Part shown: one piece after another, positions 8,157 through 15,858 of the stretch
How the letters are laid out: the number at the start of each line of letters is the position of its first letter
Position numbering within the stretch: the stretch's first letter is position 1
Assembly: GCA_017525505.1 (NCBI GenBank)
Contig: JAFXSR010000063.1
Span: forward strand, 1-53,570
Direction: 5' to 3'
DNA length: 53,570 bases
Origin: Bacteroidales bacterium
Lineage (GTDB): Bacteria; Bacteroidota; Bacteroidia; Bacteroidales; WCHB1-69
The notes under the pieces: model-generated
Seen by the model: the letters and a program-made list of their open reading frames with translations, nothing else
Told to the model about the DNA's origin: nothing
The model's database searches: none
Position numbers and translations under genes: made by a program

Positions 8157-8176
8157 GGACGCGATTCATCGCGTCC
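8157..8176. repeat. Perfect GC-rich palindrome with 9-bp arms
   Basis: GGACGCGAT (8157-8165), loop TC, ATCGCGTCC (8168-8176). It immediately precedes copy 2 of the promoter cassette and corresponds to the shorter palindrome at 6496-6509. Confidence 0.75.
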
Positions 8177-8242
8177 CTACAATTGCAGTCTGAAGAAGAT
8201 AATCATTTGTATGACTATTTTTATTATCCTTGCAAGGTGAAA
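8168..8242 (+). repeat. Duplicated promoter cassette, copy 2 (about 75 bp)
   Basis: Near-copy of 6504-6579. The -7 box here is TATCCTTG (8225-8232), one base off the consensus, so this copy may be weaker. Confidence 0.85.
8225..8232 (+). promoter_or_regulatory. -7 box TATCCTTG (one mismatch)
   Basis: Lies at the equivalent place in the second promoter cassette, 30 bases before the ATG at 8263. The C in place of T in TTTG is the only departure from consensus. Confidence 0.6.
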
Positions 8243-8262
8243 CAGTTGAAAAAAGAATAGTG

Positions 8263-8739
8263 ATGAGCAGAAAAGAGAAGTTACCATTACATAAATCCTA
8301 TAGCGGAACTGAATATGCCTTTAAGCCTAATACTGCAATTTTTACAATTATTTTGATGTGCTTCTTTGTTGCTGTTTCTATTTATTTCGCAATAAAGGGT
8401 AATTGGATAGTTTTGGGGATTTGTGTCGTCACAAATCTCATTATTTTACCAGGAGAAATTCGTTCATTGAAAGAGAAAATCATCGTATGTGATAATTGTA
8501 TCATATTGCAACATGTTAGTTGTGTTAAAAATGGCAAAACAGAAAATATTGATAGGGTTGAAATCAAATGGTGTGATGTGAAAAGTGTGAAATTTGATAC
8601 GGGTTTGCAATCATCTTTCATACGTATAGCTACAAAAAATCAAAATGTATATATAAAAAGTCTCGAAAATTATCCAGGTGAGAGAAAAATGAAACCTATT
8701 ATTCACCAATATTGGAGTAGTAATAAAAGCCTGAATTGA
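8263..8739 (+). CDS. Membrane protein of unknown function with PH-like C-terminal part
   Basis: The longer frame begins at a TTG inside the -7 box, so the ATG at 8263 is used (158 residues, MSRKEKLPLHKSY). Two hydrophobic segments (AIFTIILMCFFVAVSIYFAI and WIVLGICVVTNLIILP) form a hairpin in the inner membrane. The C-terminal 90 residues (IIVCDNCIILQHV, IKWCDVKSVKF, SSFIRIATKNQNVYI) have the strand pattern of bacterial PH-like or EbsA-like domains. It is expressed from the duplicated promoter and is otherwise isolated. Function unknown. Confidence 0.75.
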   Translation: MSRKEKLPLHKSYSGTEYAFKPNTAIFTIILMCFFVAVSIYFAIKGNWIVLGICVVTNLIILPGEIRSLKEKIIVCDNCIILQHVSCVKNGKTENIDRVEIKWCDVKSVKFDTGLQSSFIRIATKNQNVYIKSLENYPGERKMKPIIHQYWSSNKSLN

Positions 8740-8816
8740 TTATCATTTCCTTCAGACGCATGCGGTGAGCCCCTATGGAATCGGCATAGAAAATATCGCT
8801 ATTACTTAGTGAGATT

Positions 8817-8834
8817 GCAGGCCTGACGGCCTGC
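8817..8834. repeat. GC-rich hairpin between convergent genes
   Basis: GCAGGCC (8817-8823), loop TGAC, GGCCTGC (8828-8834). There is no clear U-run on either side. A second weak inverted repeat, CTGTTG (8852-8857) with CAACAG (8876-8881), follows. It could end transcription of both convergent genes. Confidence 0.5.
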
Positions 8835-8889
8835 CAACAATTATAGGGACGCTGTTGACTTTGTACGAAGCGCAGCAACAGGTGGAATT

Positions 8890-9123
8890 CTAATTCTCTA
8901 CGATAGCTGGAATATGATTGAATTGTGTGTCGTCAACAGAGTTGAAGAATAGTTCGTTTTCGGCTAACACTTGACTGGCGGGAATATGGCATATCTCTCC
9001 ATCTTTGTTCATCACAACCACAGATTGTCCCCGAAGAGCTTTCTCTTCAAGCATTCTTTTTTCTGCAAGTTTCAAACCCATGTCCAGTTTGTCTTGGTAC
9101 TCCTGTATCTCTTTTTCAGACAT
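8890..9123 (-). CDS. Small partner of the zeta-type kinase (antitoxin candidate)
   Basis: A 77-residue acidic protein. The first half is a charged helix (SEKEIQEYQDKLDMGLKLAEKRMLEEKAL), followed by a short strand region (SVVVMNKDGEICHIPASQVL) and a disordered tail. The gene overlaps the kinase gene by 8 bp, so production is coupled. The size and position suit an antitoxin, though epsilon antitoxins normally precede zeta; here the toxin-like gene comes first. Not recognised as epsilon or PezA. Confidence 0.72.
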   Translation of the reverse strand: MSEKEIQEYQDKLDMGLKLAEKRMLEEKALRGQSVVVMNKDGEICHIPASQVLAENELFFNSVDDTQFNHIPAIVEN

Positions 9124-9688
9124 ATTCTTTAATTTGTTTATAAGTTTCGTGGTTAAATATTTTTGTTTCTACAAATTTTCCTCCCGCAGCCACTTTCTGT
9201 CGTGGATTTATACTGTTGTCAAAAATGCTCCACGTATCAACGTTATTCATGTATATGTTGAACAAGTTTTGTATTCCCGAAATATATCGTCTCCTAATCA
9301 CATCCTCTGGAATATCATGTCCACCATTTTGGACACGTTCGGCTACTCGTTGTATGGCCAAAGCGGGATCTTGTATCCAAAAATATAGCAGATTTACGCT
9401 ATAACCTTGTGATTGTGCTTGACGGACAAGATTTATATAAGATTTTGTGGCTAATGTTGTTTCTACGGCGAAGGTTTCCTCTTTTTCGAGAAGTTCTCGG
9501 ATGCGCATCAGCATTAACCGTCCAGCTTCAATGGCAACACTATTGGGGTTGAATGGAGAAAGTCCTCGGGCAATCTCATCTGCATTAACGAACTCACGGC
9601 AATTGAGAATTTCCGGTAAAACAGTAAACGATGCCGTTGTTTTCCCTGCACCGTTACAGCCTGCTATTAAAAACAGCTTTCTTTCCAT
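9116..9688 (-). CDS. Zeta-toxin-family P-loop kinase
   Basis: A 190-residue protein starting at the ATG at 9688, since the longer frame begins with a TTG inside the -7 box. Walker A is GCNGAGKTT near residue 10. Then come FVNADEIARGLSPFNP (the acidic substrate site typical of zeta and PezT kinases) and ETTLATKSY. Zeta toxins phosphorylate UDP-N-acetylglucosamine-type precursors and stop wall synthesis. Some chromosomal relatives have other substrates, so toxicity is an inference. The 8-bp overlap with a small downstream gene suggests a toxin-antitoxin pair in reversed order. Only 9 bases separate the -7 box from the ATG, so the mRNA must be almost leaderless. Confidence 0.82.
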   Translation of the reverse strand: MERKLFLIAGCNGAGKTTASFTVLPEILNCREFVNADEIARGLSPFNPNSVAIEAGRLMLMRIRELLEKEETFAVETTLATKSYINLVRQAQSQGYSVNLLYFWIQDPALAIQRVAERVQNGGHDIPEDVIRRRYISGIQNLFNIYMNNVDTWSIFDNSINPRQKVAAGGKFVETKIFNHETYKQIKEYV

Positions 9689-9697
9689 ATCAGTTTG

Positions 9698-9705
9698 CAA
9701 AAGTA
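9698..9705 (-). promoter_or_regulatory. -7 box TACTTTTG, near-leaderless promoter
   Basis: Plus-strand CAAAAGTA. Only 9 bases lie between the box and the ATG at 9688, so there is no room for a ribosome binding site. Confidence 0.7.
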
Positions 9706-9847
9706 CAATATTTTTTCGAAATACAGTTTTTTTCTTTGAATAATCAAAATGCGTTTACATTGAAATTCACCAGTTCACCGTTCACCAGTCGCCTCCATAT
9801 AACTGATTTTTTCTTGAAAACTTGGTCGAAAATCCCTCAAAATTTTG

Positions 9848-9855
9848 TATCTTTG
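9848..9855 (+). promoter_or_regulatory. Orphan -7 box TATCTTTG
   Basis: Perfect consensus within GTATCTTTGC, but the nearest plus-strand start codon of a real gene is 340 bp away and has a separate -7 box. Either it drives a small RNA or it remains from a lost gene. Confidence 0.5.
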
Positions 9856-9939
9856 CAAGCAAATTAGGCGTCTGAAACAATCATTTTAGGCTTGTTTGTA
9901 AGTGACACAATCATAGTAAAATAGCTTCTATAGGTTTTA

Positions 9940-9961
9940 CTCCCCTTTTGCTCCCCTTTTA
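9940..9961. repeat. Tandem 11-bp repeat, two units
   Basis: CTCCCCTTTTG followed directly by CTCCCCTTTTA, in the non-coding stretch downstream of the orphan promoter. Confidence 0.7.
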
Positions 9962-10134
9962 ATCATCTTTTATGTAGCTCTAAAGCAAGGTTGACCGAGG
10001 CTGTACCGAAACCCAACCGAGACTCAACCGAAAGTTTGAGCTTGTTGTATAGGATTTTGATGCTTGCTCGGACAAGGGAAAATTCGTAGTTATTATTGTT
10101 GCTACGAAGGTGGTAAACGTATTGACTTTTTTTT

Positions 10135-10142
10135 TAAATTTG
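10135..10142 (+). promoter_or_regulatory. -7 box TAAATTTG
   Basis: Consensus match 53 bases upstream of the cyclophilin lipoprotein gene. Confidence 0.7.
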
Positions 10143-10195
10143 CAAGCTTAAAATAAAACTGCGGATTTGCAGTTATAAATATATATTATATAGCT

Positions 10196-10930
10196 ATGAA
10201 AAAACATAACGTACTGATTATCTTGCTGTCCGCCCTGTTAATGTTGGCGTGTTCACAAGCCAGTCAGGCCGATACTGCCACCCGCGGAAGCGATAATCAG
10301 GAACAGAAAAATCCGACAAAAAAGAAAAAAACTGCACAAATGACCAAAGTATTACTGAAAACCTCGATGGGCGACATTGTTATCGCACTGTACGACGAGA
10401 CTCCTCTGCACAAGGAGAATTTCATCAAATTGGTGAACGACAAATACTACGATGGTGTTCTGTTCCATCGTATCATCCAGAATTTCATGATACAGACGGG
10501 TGACCCGGAATCCAAAACTGCCAAACCCGGACAGATGTTGGGAAATGGTGGCCCAGGCTACACCATCCCCGCCGAGTTTGTGCCTGGTCTGTACCACAAG
10601 CGTGGCGCTGTGGCCGCTGCCCGCATGGGCGATAATGTCAACCCCAAAAAGGAATCGTCAGGTTCGCAGTTCTATATTGTGGATGGCAGAGTGTTCAGTA
10701 CCAATGATCTGAACCGTGTGATCCAGATGACCGGCAAAACTTATAGCATGGATCAAATCAAGGATTATACCTCTATTGGAGGTGCTCCACATTTGGATGG
10801 CGACTATACTGTTTTTGGCGAGGTTGTGTCTGGTATGGAAATTGTGGACAAAATCGCTGCCCAGCAGAAAGACGGTCGTGACAGACCGATAGAAGATATT
10901 AAGATTATCTCCGCAGAAATCATCAAGTAA
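10196..10930 (+). CDS. Peptidyl-prolyl cis-trans isomerase, cyclophilin-type lipoprotein
   Basis: A 244-residue protein. It starts with a lipoprotein signal (MKKHNVLIILLSALLMLAC; lipobox LMLAC), then a Lys-rich linker (KKKKTAQ), then a complete cyclophilin domain from about residue 48. VLLKTSMGDIVIALYDETP is followed by the active-site stretch FHRIIQNFMIQTGDP and by SSGSQFYIVDGRVF. The enzyme speeds proline isomerisation during folding of exported proteins, anchored in the periplasm or outer membrane. A roughly 20-residue insertion (TYSMDQIKDYTSIGGAPHL) sits before the last core strands, as in other bacterial periplasmic cyclophilins. Strong assignment. Confidence 0.92.
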   Translation: MKKHNVLIILLSALLMLACSQASQADTATRGSDNQEQKNPTKKKKTAQMTKVLLKTSMGDIVIALYDETPLHKENFIKLVNDKYYDGVLFHRIIQNFMIQTGDPESKTAKPGQMLGNGGPGYTIPAEFVPGLYHKRGAVAAARMGDNVNPKKESSGSQFYIVDGRVFSTNDLNRVIQMTGKTYSMDQIKDYTSIGGAPHLDGDYTVFGEVVSGMEIVDKIAAQQKDGRDRPIEDIKIISAEIIK

Positions 10931-10942
10931 AATAATCGTTTA

Positions 10943-11004
10943 GGCGTGGAGACGTGGATTTTTTTCGCCTTAACGAACGAAGTGAGTGACTCCACGTATA
11001 AACG
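10943..11004. repeat. Dispersed hairpin repeat, copy A
   Basis: GGCGTGGAGACGTGGA near the start and TCCACGT near the end are complementary, with AACGAACGAAGTGAGTGACT between. Related sequence lies at 33931-34037, 40290-40435 and 50045-50200, each beside a gene 3' end. This copy lies 12 bp after the cyclophilin stop codon. Confidence 0.65.
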
Positions 11005-11036
11005 TATTAACAATAAAAAGATTAACAATTCAACAA

Positions 11037-12059
11037 ATGAATAATATCGACAAAATAAAATCCCAGCTGGAACAATTTGCTATAGACAGTTTGGACACTT
11101 TAGAGCAGTTCCGTCTTCAATTCCTCACAAAAAAGAGTGAATTGCAGGAGCTGTTGTCCGAAATCAAGAATGTGGCTCCCGAGGAACGCAAAAGCTTCGG
11201 CCAACAGGTGAACGAGCTGAAACAGAAAGCCCAGCAACTTTACGAAGAGGCTAAGGCGAAGATGGAATTTCAGGCAGTGCAGGCCGGAAGTGACCTTGAT
11301 GTGACCCGTCCTTCCACGGCAGTCACCCTTGGCTCAATGCATCCTATTTCCATCATGATGAATGAGGTATGCGACATCTTCGAGAAAATCGGTTTCAGCA
11401 CAGTCTCTGGTCCTGATGTGGAGGACGATTGGCATGTGTTCACCGCTCTGAATTTCCCGGAGGAGCATCCGGCCCGCGATATGCAGGACACTTTCTTTAT
11501 TGAGTTGCATCCCGATATTCTGCTGCGTACTCACACGTCCTCATTGCAGGTTCGTACCATGGAGAAACAGCAGCCTCCAATCCGCGTGATATGTCCGGGT
11601 CGTGTGTTCCGTAACGAGGCCATCACTTCTCGTGCCCACTGCATTTTCCATCAGGTGGAAGGTTTGTATGTGGCTGAAAATGTTTCGTTTGCGGAAATGA
11701 AACAGACCTTGCTCTATTTTGCCCAGCAGATGTTCGGCAAAGAAACCAAAATTCGTCTGCGCCCCTCCTATTTCCCCTTTACCGAACCTTCGGCGGAGAT
11801 GGATATTTCCTGCAATATCTGCGGTGGCAGCGGTTGCGCTTTATGCAAGCACACCGGCTGGGTGGAAATCTTAGGTTGTGGCATGGTGGATCCCAGCGTG
11901 CTTGAGAATTGCGGTATCGACAGCAAGAAATATACCGGTTATGCTTTCGGTCTGGGTATTGAGCGTATGACCATGCTGAAATACAGAACCAACGATATCA
12001 GACTGTATTTCGAGAATGATGTCCGCTTCCTCCGCCAGTTCAAGGCCGCCGGAAATTAA
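11037..12059 (+). CDS. pheS: Phenylalanine--tRNA ligase alpha subunit
   Basis: A 340-residue protein from the ATG at 11037. The N-terminal 80-90 residues form the tRNA-binding coiled coil (TLEQFRLQFLTKKSELQELLSEIKN). The class II catalytic core follows: HPISIMMNEVCDIFEKIGF, DMQDTFF, LLRTHTSSLQVR (motif 2 region), CPGRVFRNEAITSRAHCIFHQVEGLYV, and the closing GYAFGLGIERMTMLKY (motif 3). It charges tRNA-Phe with phenylalanine as an alpha2-beta2 enzyme; pheT is not in this window, so the subunits are unlinked here. Full length for the family. Confidence 0.97.
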   Translation: MNNIDKIKSQLEQFAIDSLDTLEQFRLQFLTKKSELQELLSEIKNVAPEERKSFGQQVNELKQKAQQLYEEAKAKMEFQAVQAGSDLDVTRPSTAVTLGSMHPISIMMNEVCDIFEKIGFSTVSGPDVEDDWHVFTALNFPEEHPARDMQDTFFIELHPDILLRTHTSSLQVRTMEKQQPPIRVICPGRVFRNEAITSRAHCIFHQVEGLYVAENVSFAEMKQTLLYFAQQMFGKETKIRLRPSYFPFTEPSAEMDISCNICGGSGCALCKHTGWVEILGCGMVDPSVLENCGIDSKKYTGYAFGLGIERMTMLKYRTNDIRLYFENDVRFLRQFKAAGN

Positions 12060-12068
12060 TAATGCAAA

Positions 12069-12124
12069 TTACCTCAAAGAGGTAAAATCTCAATAACCCC
12101 ACATAAGCGTAGCGTAATGTGGGG
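12069..12124. terminator. Two hairpins downstream of pheS
   Basis: TTACCTC (12069-12075), loop AAA, GAGGTAA (12079-12085); then CCCCACAT (12097-12104) pairing with ATGTGGGG (12117-12124). Neither is followed by a long U-run. The second is a strong stem and may reduce read-through into the next gene. Confidence 0.45.
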
Positions 12125-12163
12125 GATATAGAAAAATCAAATAATCAACTAAACAGATAAAAC

Positions 12164-15100
12164 ATGTCCAAAAAATTCAAGTTAATCAATAATATAATCG
12201 GCTGGGCGATTGGTATTTTGGCCTCCGCTGTTTATATTATGACCGCTGAACCTACTGCTTCTTGGTGGGATTGTGGCGAGTACATTGCCACCACATACAA
12301 ATTGTTGATCGGTCACCCGCCTGGAGCACCGACTTTCCAGTTAATCGGCAGGGTTTTCACCCTCTTTGCCGGTGGAGATGTCACCAAAGCGGCCTTCTGT
12401 GTCAACTGCATGTCCGCTATCTGTAGCGGTTTGACTATCATGTTCTTGTATTGGACCATCGTCCGCTTGGGTCGCAAGATGGTGAGTAAGCTGGGTGAAA
12501 TGACTCCCGGGCGCACAGTGGCTATTATAGGTTCTGCTATTGTTGGTGCATTAACTTACACATTTACAGATACTTTCTGGTTCTCCGCAGTGGAAGGTGA
12601 AGTGTATGCCATGTCCTCTTTCTTCACGGCATTGGTGTTCTGGTGCATCCTGAAGTGGGACGAGGAGTACGATAATCCCAAGTCGAATACCAATCCCAAC
12701 CGTTGGATTGTTTTAATTGCTTATCTTATAGGTCTTTCCATCGGTGTTCACTTGCTGAACTTGCTGACCTTGCCGGCTATCGTGCTGATTATTTATTTCA
12801 AGGTGTCTAAAAACGCTAGTTACATGGGTATTGTCCAGTCATTGGCTATTATTTCTTTCTTCGTTGGTTTTGGTCTTAACACCGGCTGGATGATTTTCGA
12901 CTGGATCTTCATTTCCATACCCTTGTTCATTCTTTGCGTGAAGAAAGGAACTGTAAAATCATTGCCCGAATGGGGTGTTTTCTTTTCCTTGATCCTTTCG
13001 TTCGTTTTATTGGGAACAATTTTGTATATTATTGTACCTCAGATTGTTAATCTGACTGGTAAATTCGAGATTTTTGCCGTCAACACCATTGGTTTGCCCT
13101 TTCATTCAGGGTCTATTATTTTCTTTACTCTTCTGGCGGCTTTGGTGTGCTGGGCCTTGTACTATGGTTACAAAAAACAGAAAGCCAATTGGTTGGCCGG
13201 CATTTATTGCTTCATCTTCATCTTGGTGGGTTATTCCACTTTCTTCACCTTGGTGATCCGCTCCAATGCCAATCCCACCATCGATGAGAATAATCCCGAA
13301 GATCCTGTAGCCCTGTTGGCCTATCTGAATCGTGAGCAATACGGTTCAAAACCGATTCTTTATGGTCAATGCTACAACTCACGTTTTACAGGAACCAAGG
13401 ACGGAAAACCAGTTTATACACGTGATGACGCTTCTGGAAAATATATCATTTCTGACTACAGAAGAGATGAAATCCCGGTTTACAATCCTGCCGATATGAT
13501 GTTCTTCCCGAGATTGTGGTCGAGCAACCATAGACAGAATTATATCAATTGGCTGGCGGCACAGTATAATAGCAACAGTGCCTCGGACAAGGAAAACCGC
13601 AGAAATCTGGAGAAGGGAAAATTGCCTACTTACCAGCAAAACCTGAAATTCATGCACACTTATCAGTTCGACTACATGTATTTCCGCTATTTCATGTGGA
13701 ATTTCTCGGGTCGTCAGAATGACATACAGGGTCATAATGATATTGACAAGGGCAACTGGATTACGGGTATTCCCGCATTCGACAAGATGCGTTTGGGAGT
13801 GAAAGGGAACGATCTTCCAGCCAGTCTGGAGCGCCCTGGTCACAACAAATATTATATGCTGCCTCTGATTCTGGGTCTGATTGGTTTGGTTGTGTATTCG
13901 ATGAAGGATCCGAAAGGCTCGTATGTGGTGCTGTGGCTCTTCCTGATGACAGGTCTGGCTATAGCTTTCTATCTGAATATGGAGCCGTTCCAGCCGCGTG
14001 AACGTGACTATGCTTTCGCCGCATCCTTCTATGCCTTCTCCATCTGGGTGGGTTTTGGAGTTTACGGTATTTATTCACTTTTTGAAAAGATAAAAAACAG
14101 CAAGGTACAGGTGGCTGGTGCTCTTTTGGTGACTTTGATTTGCCTGGGTTTGGTGCCTGGTATCATGGCCAAGGAAAACTGGCACGATCATGACCGTTCC
14201 AACCGCTACACAGCGTTGGCCATGGCCAAGAACTACTTGGATTCCTGTGCTCCCAACGCCATACTCTTTACTTTGGGTGATAACGATACTTTCCCCTTGT
14301 GGTATGCCCAGGAGGTAGAGGGTTATCGTACCGACGTGCGTGTGTGCAACCTTTCGTTGTTGAGTACCAGCTGGTATGTCGATCAGATGAAGCGTCAGGC
14401 TTATAACTCCGCTCCGCTGCCCATCTCCATGACTTGGAACCAGTACAAGGACGGTACCCGCGACATGATGCACCTCGGCCCGGCTGGCAATCAGTTTGTC
14501 AACCTGAAAGACATTATTGAATATGTGAAACAGCCTCAGTTTGACAACCAGAAAGTGCTGTATTTCCTGCCAGCAGACAAGTACAGAAGCACGGGTGTCG
14601 CTATCCCAGGCAGCTTCTCTCTGGATGTTGACAAAGAGAAAGTGCTGGCTAATGGTACAGTGGCTCCAGAAGATGCCGATTTAATTGTGGACAAACTTCG
14701 TTGGAATATGGAAACTGGCGGGGTGAACACCTACGTGAAGGCATACATCATCATGATGGACATCTTGGCCAACAATAACTGGGAACGTCCGGTTTATTAT
14801 GCGGCCACCACAGGTCCCGAGGCTTATCTCGGTCTGGAAGAATATTTCCAGCTGGAAGGTATGGCATACCATTTGGTGCCTATCAAATCGCCGAAGAGAA
14901 GCTATTATGACGCAGGTCGTATCAATTCTGATATTCTATACAATAACTTGATGAATGTGTTCAATGATCACAGTCGTATTGACAGGGTCAACAATCCCGA
15001 TGCTCCGGCTAAGGAAGCTTATCAATATGCTTGGGGTGGTTTCAACGATCCTCGTGTTTATCATTCAGAAGACAATGTTAGATTGACGAGTCTGATCCGC

Positions 15101-15757
15101 AAGTTACATCAGCGTTTGGCCGAACAGCTGATGGTGGAAGGAAAGATTGACTCGGCAGAGAAGGTGCTGGATCATTGTAATGAAGTGCTGCCGGCTTATA
15201 ATTTCCCATATCTGCTTGATCATCAGTTGGGCTATTCCCAGACTTGTGTGTTCTTCATTCGCGATTATTTCATGCTGAATACTGAAAGCGGTCGTCAGAA
15301 AGGTCTGCAAATGGCATTAGACTATTGGAACTTCTTCGTAGAAGAGATGGCTTGGCTTGACCGGAATTACGATGAAGGCATGGCCGACAACTATGCGGAA
15401 CTGATCAATTATAACCTCTTGTTCACTCAGCAGATGTTCAACATCCTGAACGAATATCAGGCACAGTTGCCGGAGCAGGAATTGAAAAAGCTGAAGTTCG
15501 ACAAGTTCGCCAATGCCTACATTGAAAAGCAGAACAGCACAATAAGCCGTTGTCTGACCGATGTGGAGAAGAATCAGGAACAGTTGACCATGGCCTTCCA
15601 GTCTTTGAAGAATATCACTCAGGTAGCTCAGCAGGCAAAGAATGAGACTATCGCCCAGAAGGGTATTCAGACAGCAGAGAACCAGCTGAATGTGTTCTCT
15701 CAGATGGACGCTGGCTTTGGCCAAAGCTACCGGAATTTCTTTTATGATAAAAGATAA
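12164..15757 (+). CDS. DUF2723 integral membrane protein, GT-C glycosyltransferase-like
   Basis: A 1197-residue protein. The N-terminal signature TAEPTASWWDCGEYIATTYKLLIGHPPGAP (residues 27-56) is diagnostic of DUF2723. It carries about a dozen membrane segments up to residue 670, then a soluble region with helical repeats to the C-terminus. Asp and Glu in WDCGEY match the acidic first-loop motif of GT-C lipid-linked sugar transferases, so protein or lipid mannosylation at the periplasmic face is a reasonable inference. The following gene makes GDP-mannose, which supports that reading. No -7 box is visible upstream; transcription may continue from pheS. The exact reaction is not shown by the sequence. 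Confidence 0.88.
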   Translation: MSKKFKLINNIIGWAIGILASAVYIMTAEPTASWWDCGEYIATTYKLLIGHPPGAPTFQLIGRVFTLFAGGDVTKAAFCVNCMSAICSGLTIMFLYWTIVRLGRKMVSKLGEMTPGRTVAIIGSAIVGALTYTFTDTFWFSAVEGEVYAMSSFFTALVFWCILKWDEEYDNPKSNTNPNRWIVLIAYLIGLSIGVHLLNLLTLPAIVLIIYFKVSKNASYMGIVQSLAIISFFVGFGLNTGWMIFDWIFISIPLFILCVKKGTVKSLPEWGVFFSLILSFVLLGTILYIIVPQIVNLTGKFEIFAVNTIGLPFHSGSIIFFTLLAALVCWALYYGYKKQKANWLAGIYCFIFILVGYSTFFTLVIRSNANPTIDENNPEDPVALLAYLNREQYGSKPILYGQCYNSRFTGTKDGKPVYTRDDASGKYIISDYRRDEIPVYNPADMMFFPRLWSSNHRQNYINWLAAQYNSNSASDKENRRNLEKGKLPTYQQNLKFMHTYQFDYMYFRYFMWNFSGRQNDIQGHNDIDKGNWITGIPAFDKMRLGVKGNDLPASLERPGHNKYYMLPLILGLIGLVVYSMKDPKGSYVVLWLFLMTGLAIAFYLNMEPFQPRERDYAFAASFYAFSIWVGFGVYGIYSLFEKIKNSKVQVAGALLVTLICLGLVPGIMAKENWHDHDRSNRYTALAMAKNYLDSCAPNAILFTLGDNDTFPLWYAQEVEGYRTDVRVCNLSLLSTSWYVDQMKRQAYNSAPLPISMTWNQYKDGTRDMMHLGPAGNQFVNLKDIIEYVKQPQFDNQKVLYFLPADKYRSTGVAIPGSFSLDVDKEKVLANGTVAPEDADLIVDKLRWNMETGGVNTYVKAYIIMMDILANNNWERPVYYAATTGPEAYLGLEEYFQLEGMAYHLVPIKSPKRSYYDAGRINSDILYNNLMNVFNDHSRIDRVNNPDAPAKEAYQYAWGGFNDPRVYHSEDNVRLTSLIRKLHQRLAEQLMVEGKIDSAEKVLDHCNEVLPAYNFPYLLDHQLGYSQTCVFFIRDYFMLNTESGRQKGLQMALDYWNFFVEEMAWLDRNYDEGMADNYAELINYNLLFTQQMFNILNEYQAQLPEQELKKLKFDKFANAYIEKQNSTISRCLTDVEKNQEQLTMAFQSLKNITQVAQQAKNETIAQKGIQTAENQLNVFSQMDAGFGQSYRNFFYDKR

Positions 15758-15770
15758 TGTTGGTGAATTA

Positions 15771-15805
15771 AATTAAGAGTTAAGTACTAAGAATCGAGAA
15801 TTATT
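15771..15805. repeat. Heptanucleotide tandem repeat (5 units)
   Basis: AATTAAG, AGTTAAG, TACTAAG, AATCGAG, AATTATT in strict 7-bp register directly after the DUF2723 stop codon. AAGAGTTAAG (15775-15784) also pairs with CTTAACTCTT (15818-15827), so the transcript can form a 10-bp stem. Confidence 0.7.
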
Positions 15806-15858
15806 TCATTTTTAGTCCTTAACTCTTGAATTGTCTTAATAAACGATTAACAGCAGAT

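Larger units (their letters stand above)
9706..10134. other. Non-coding stretch with orphan promoter and small repeats
   Basis: No plausible coding frame. It holds, in order: tandem TTCACCAG/TTCACCG/TTCACCAG (9766-9788), an orphan TATCTTTG -7 box on the plus strand (9848-9855), a tandem pair CTCCCCTTTTG/CTCCCCTTTTA (9940-9961), and four imperfect units built on ACCGAG or ACCGAAA (about 9992-10036). The next gene has its own promoter, so the transcript from 9848 may be a non-coding RNA. Confidence 0.5.

Noticed and set aside
9847..9856. CTnDOT-type attachment core (GTANNTTTGC)
   Set aside because: GTATCTTTGC fits the published core, but it is equally the normal -7 promoter context and the same string type occurs before many genes here, so it has no weight as an integration site.
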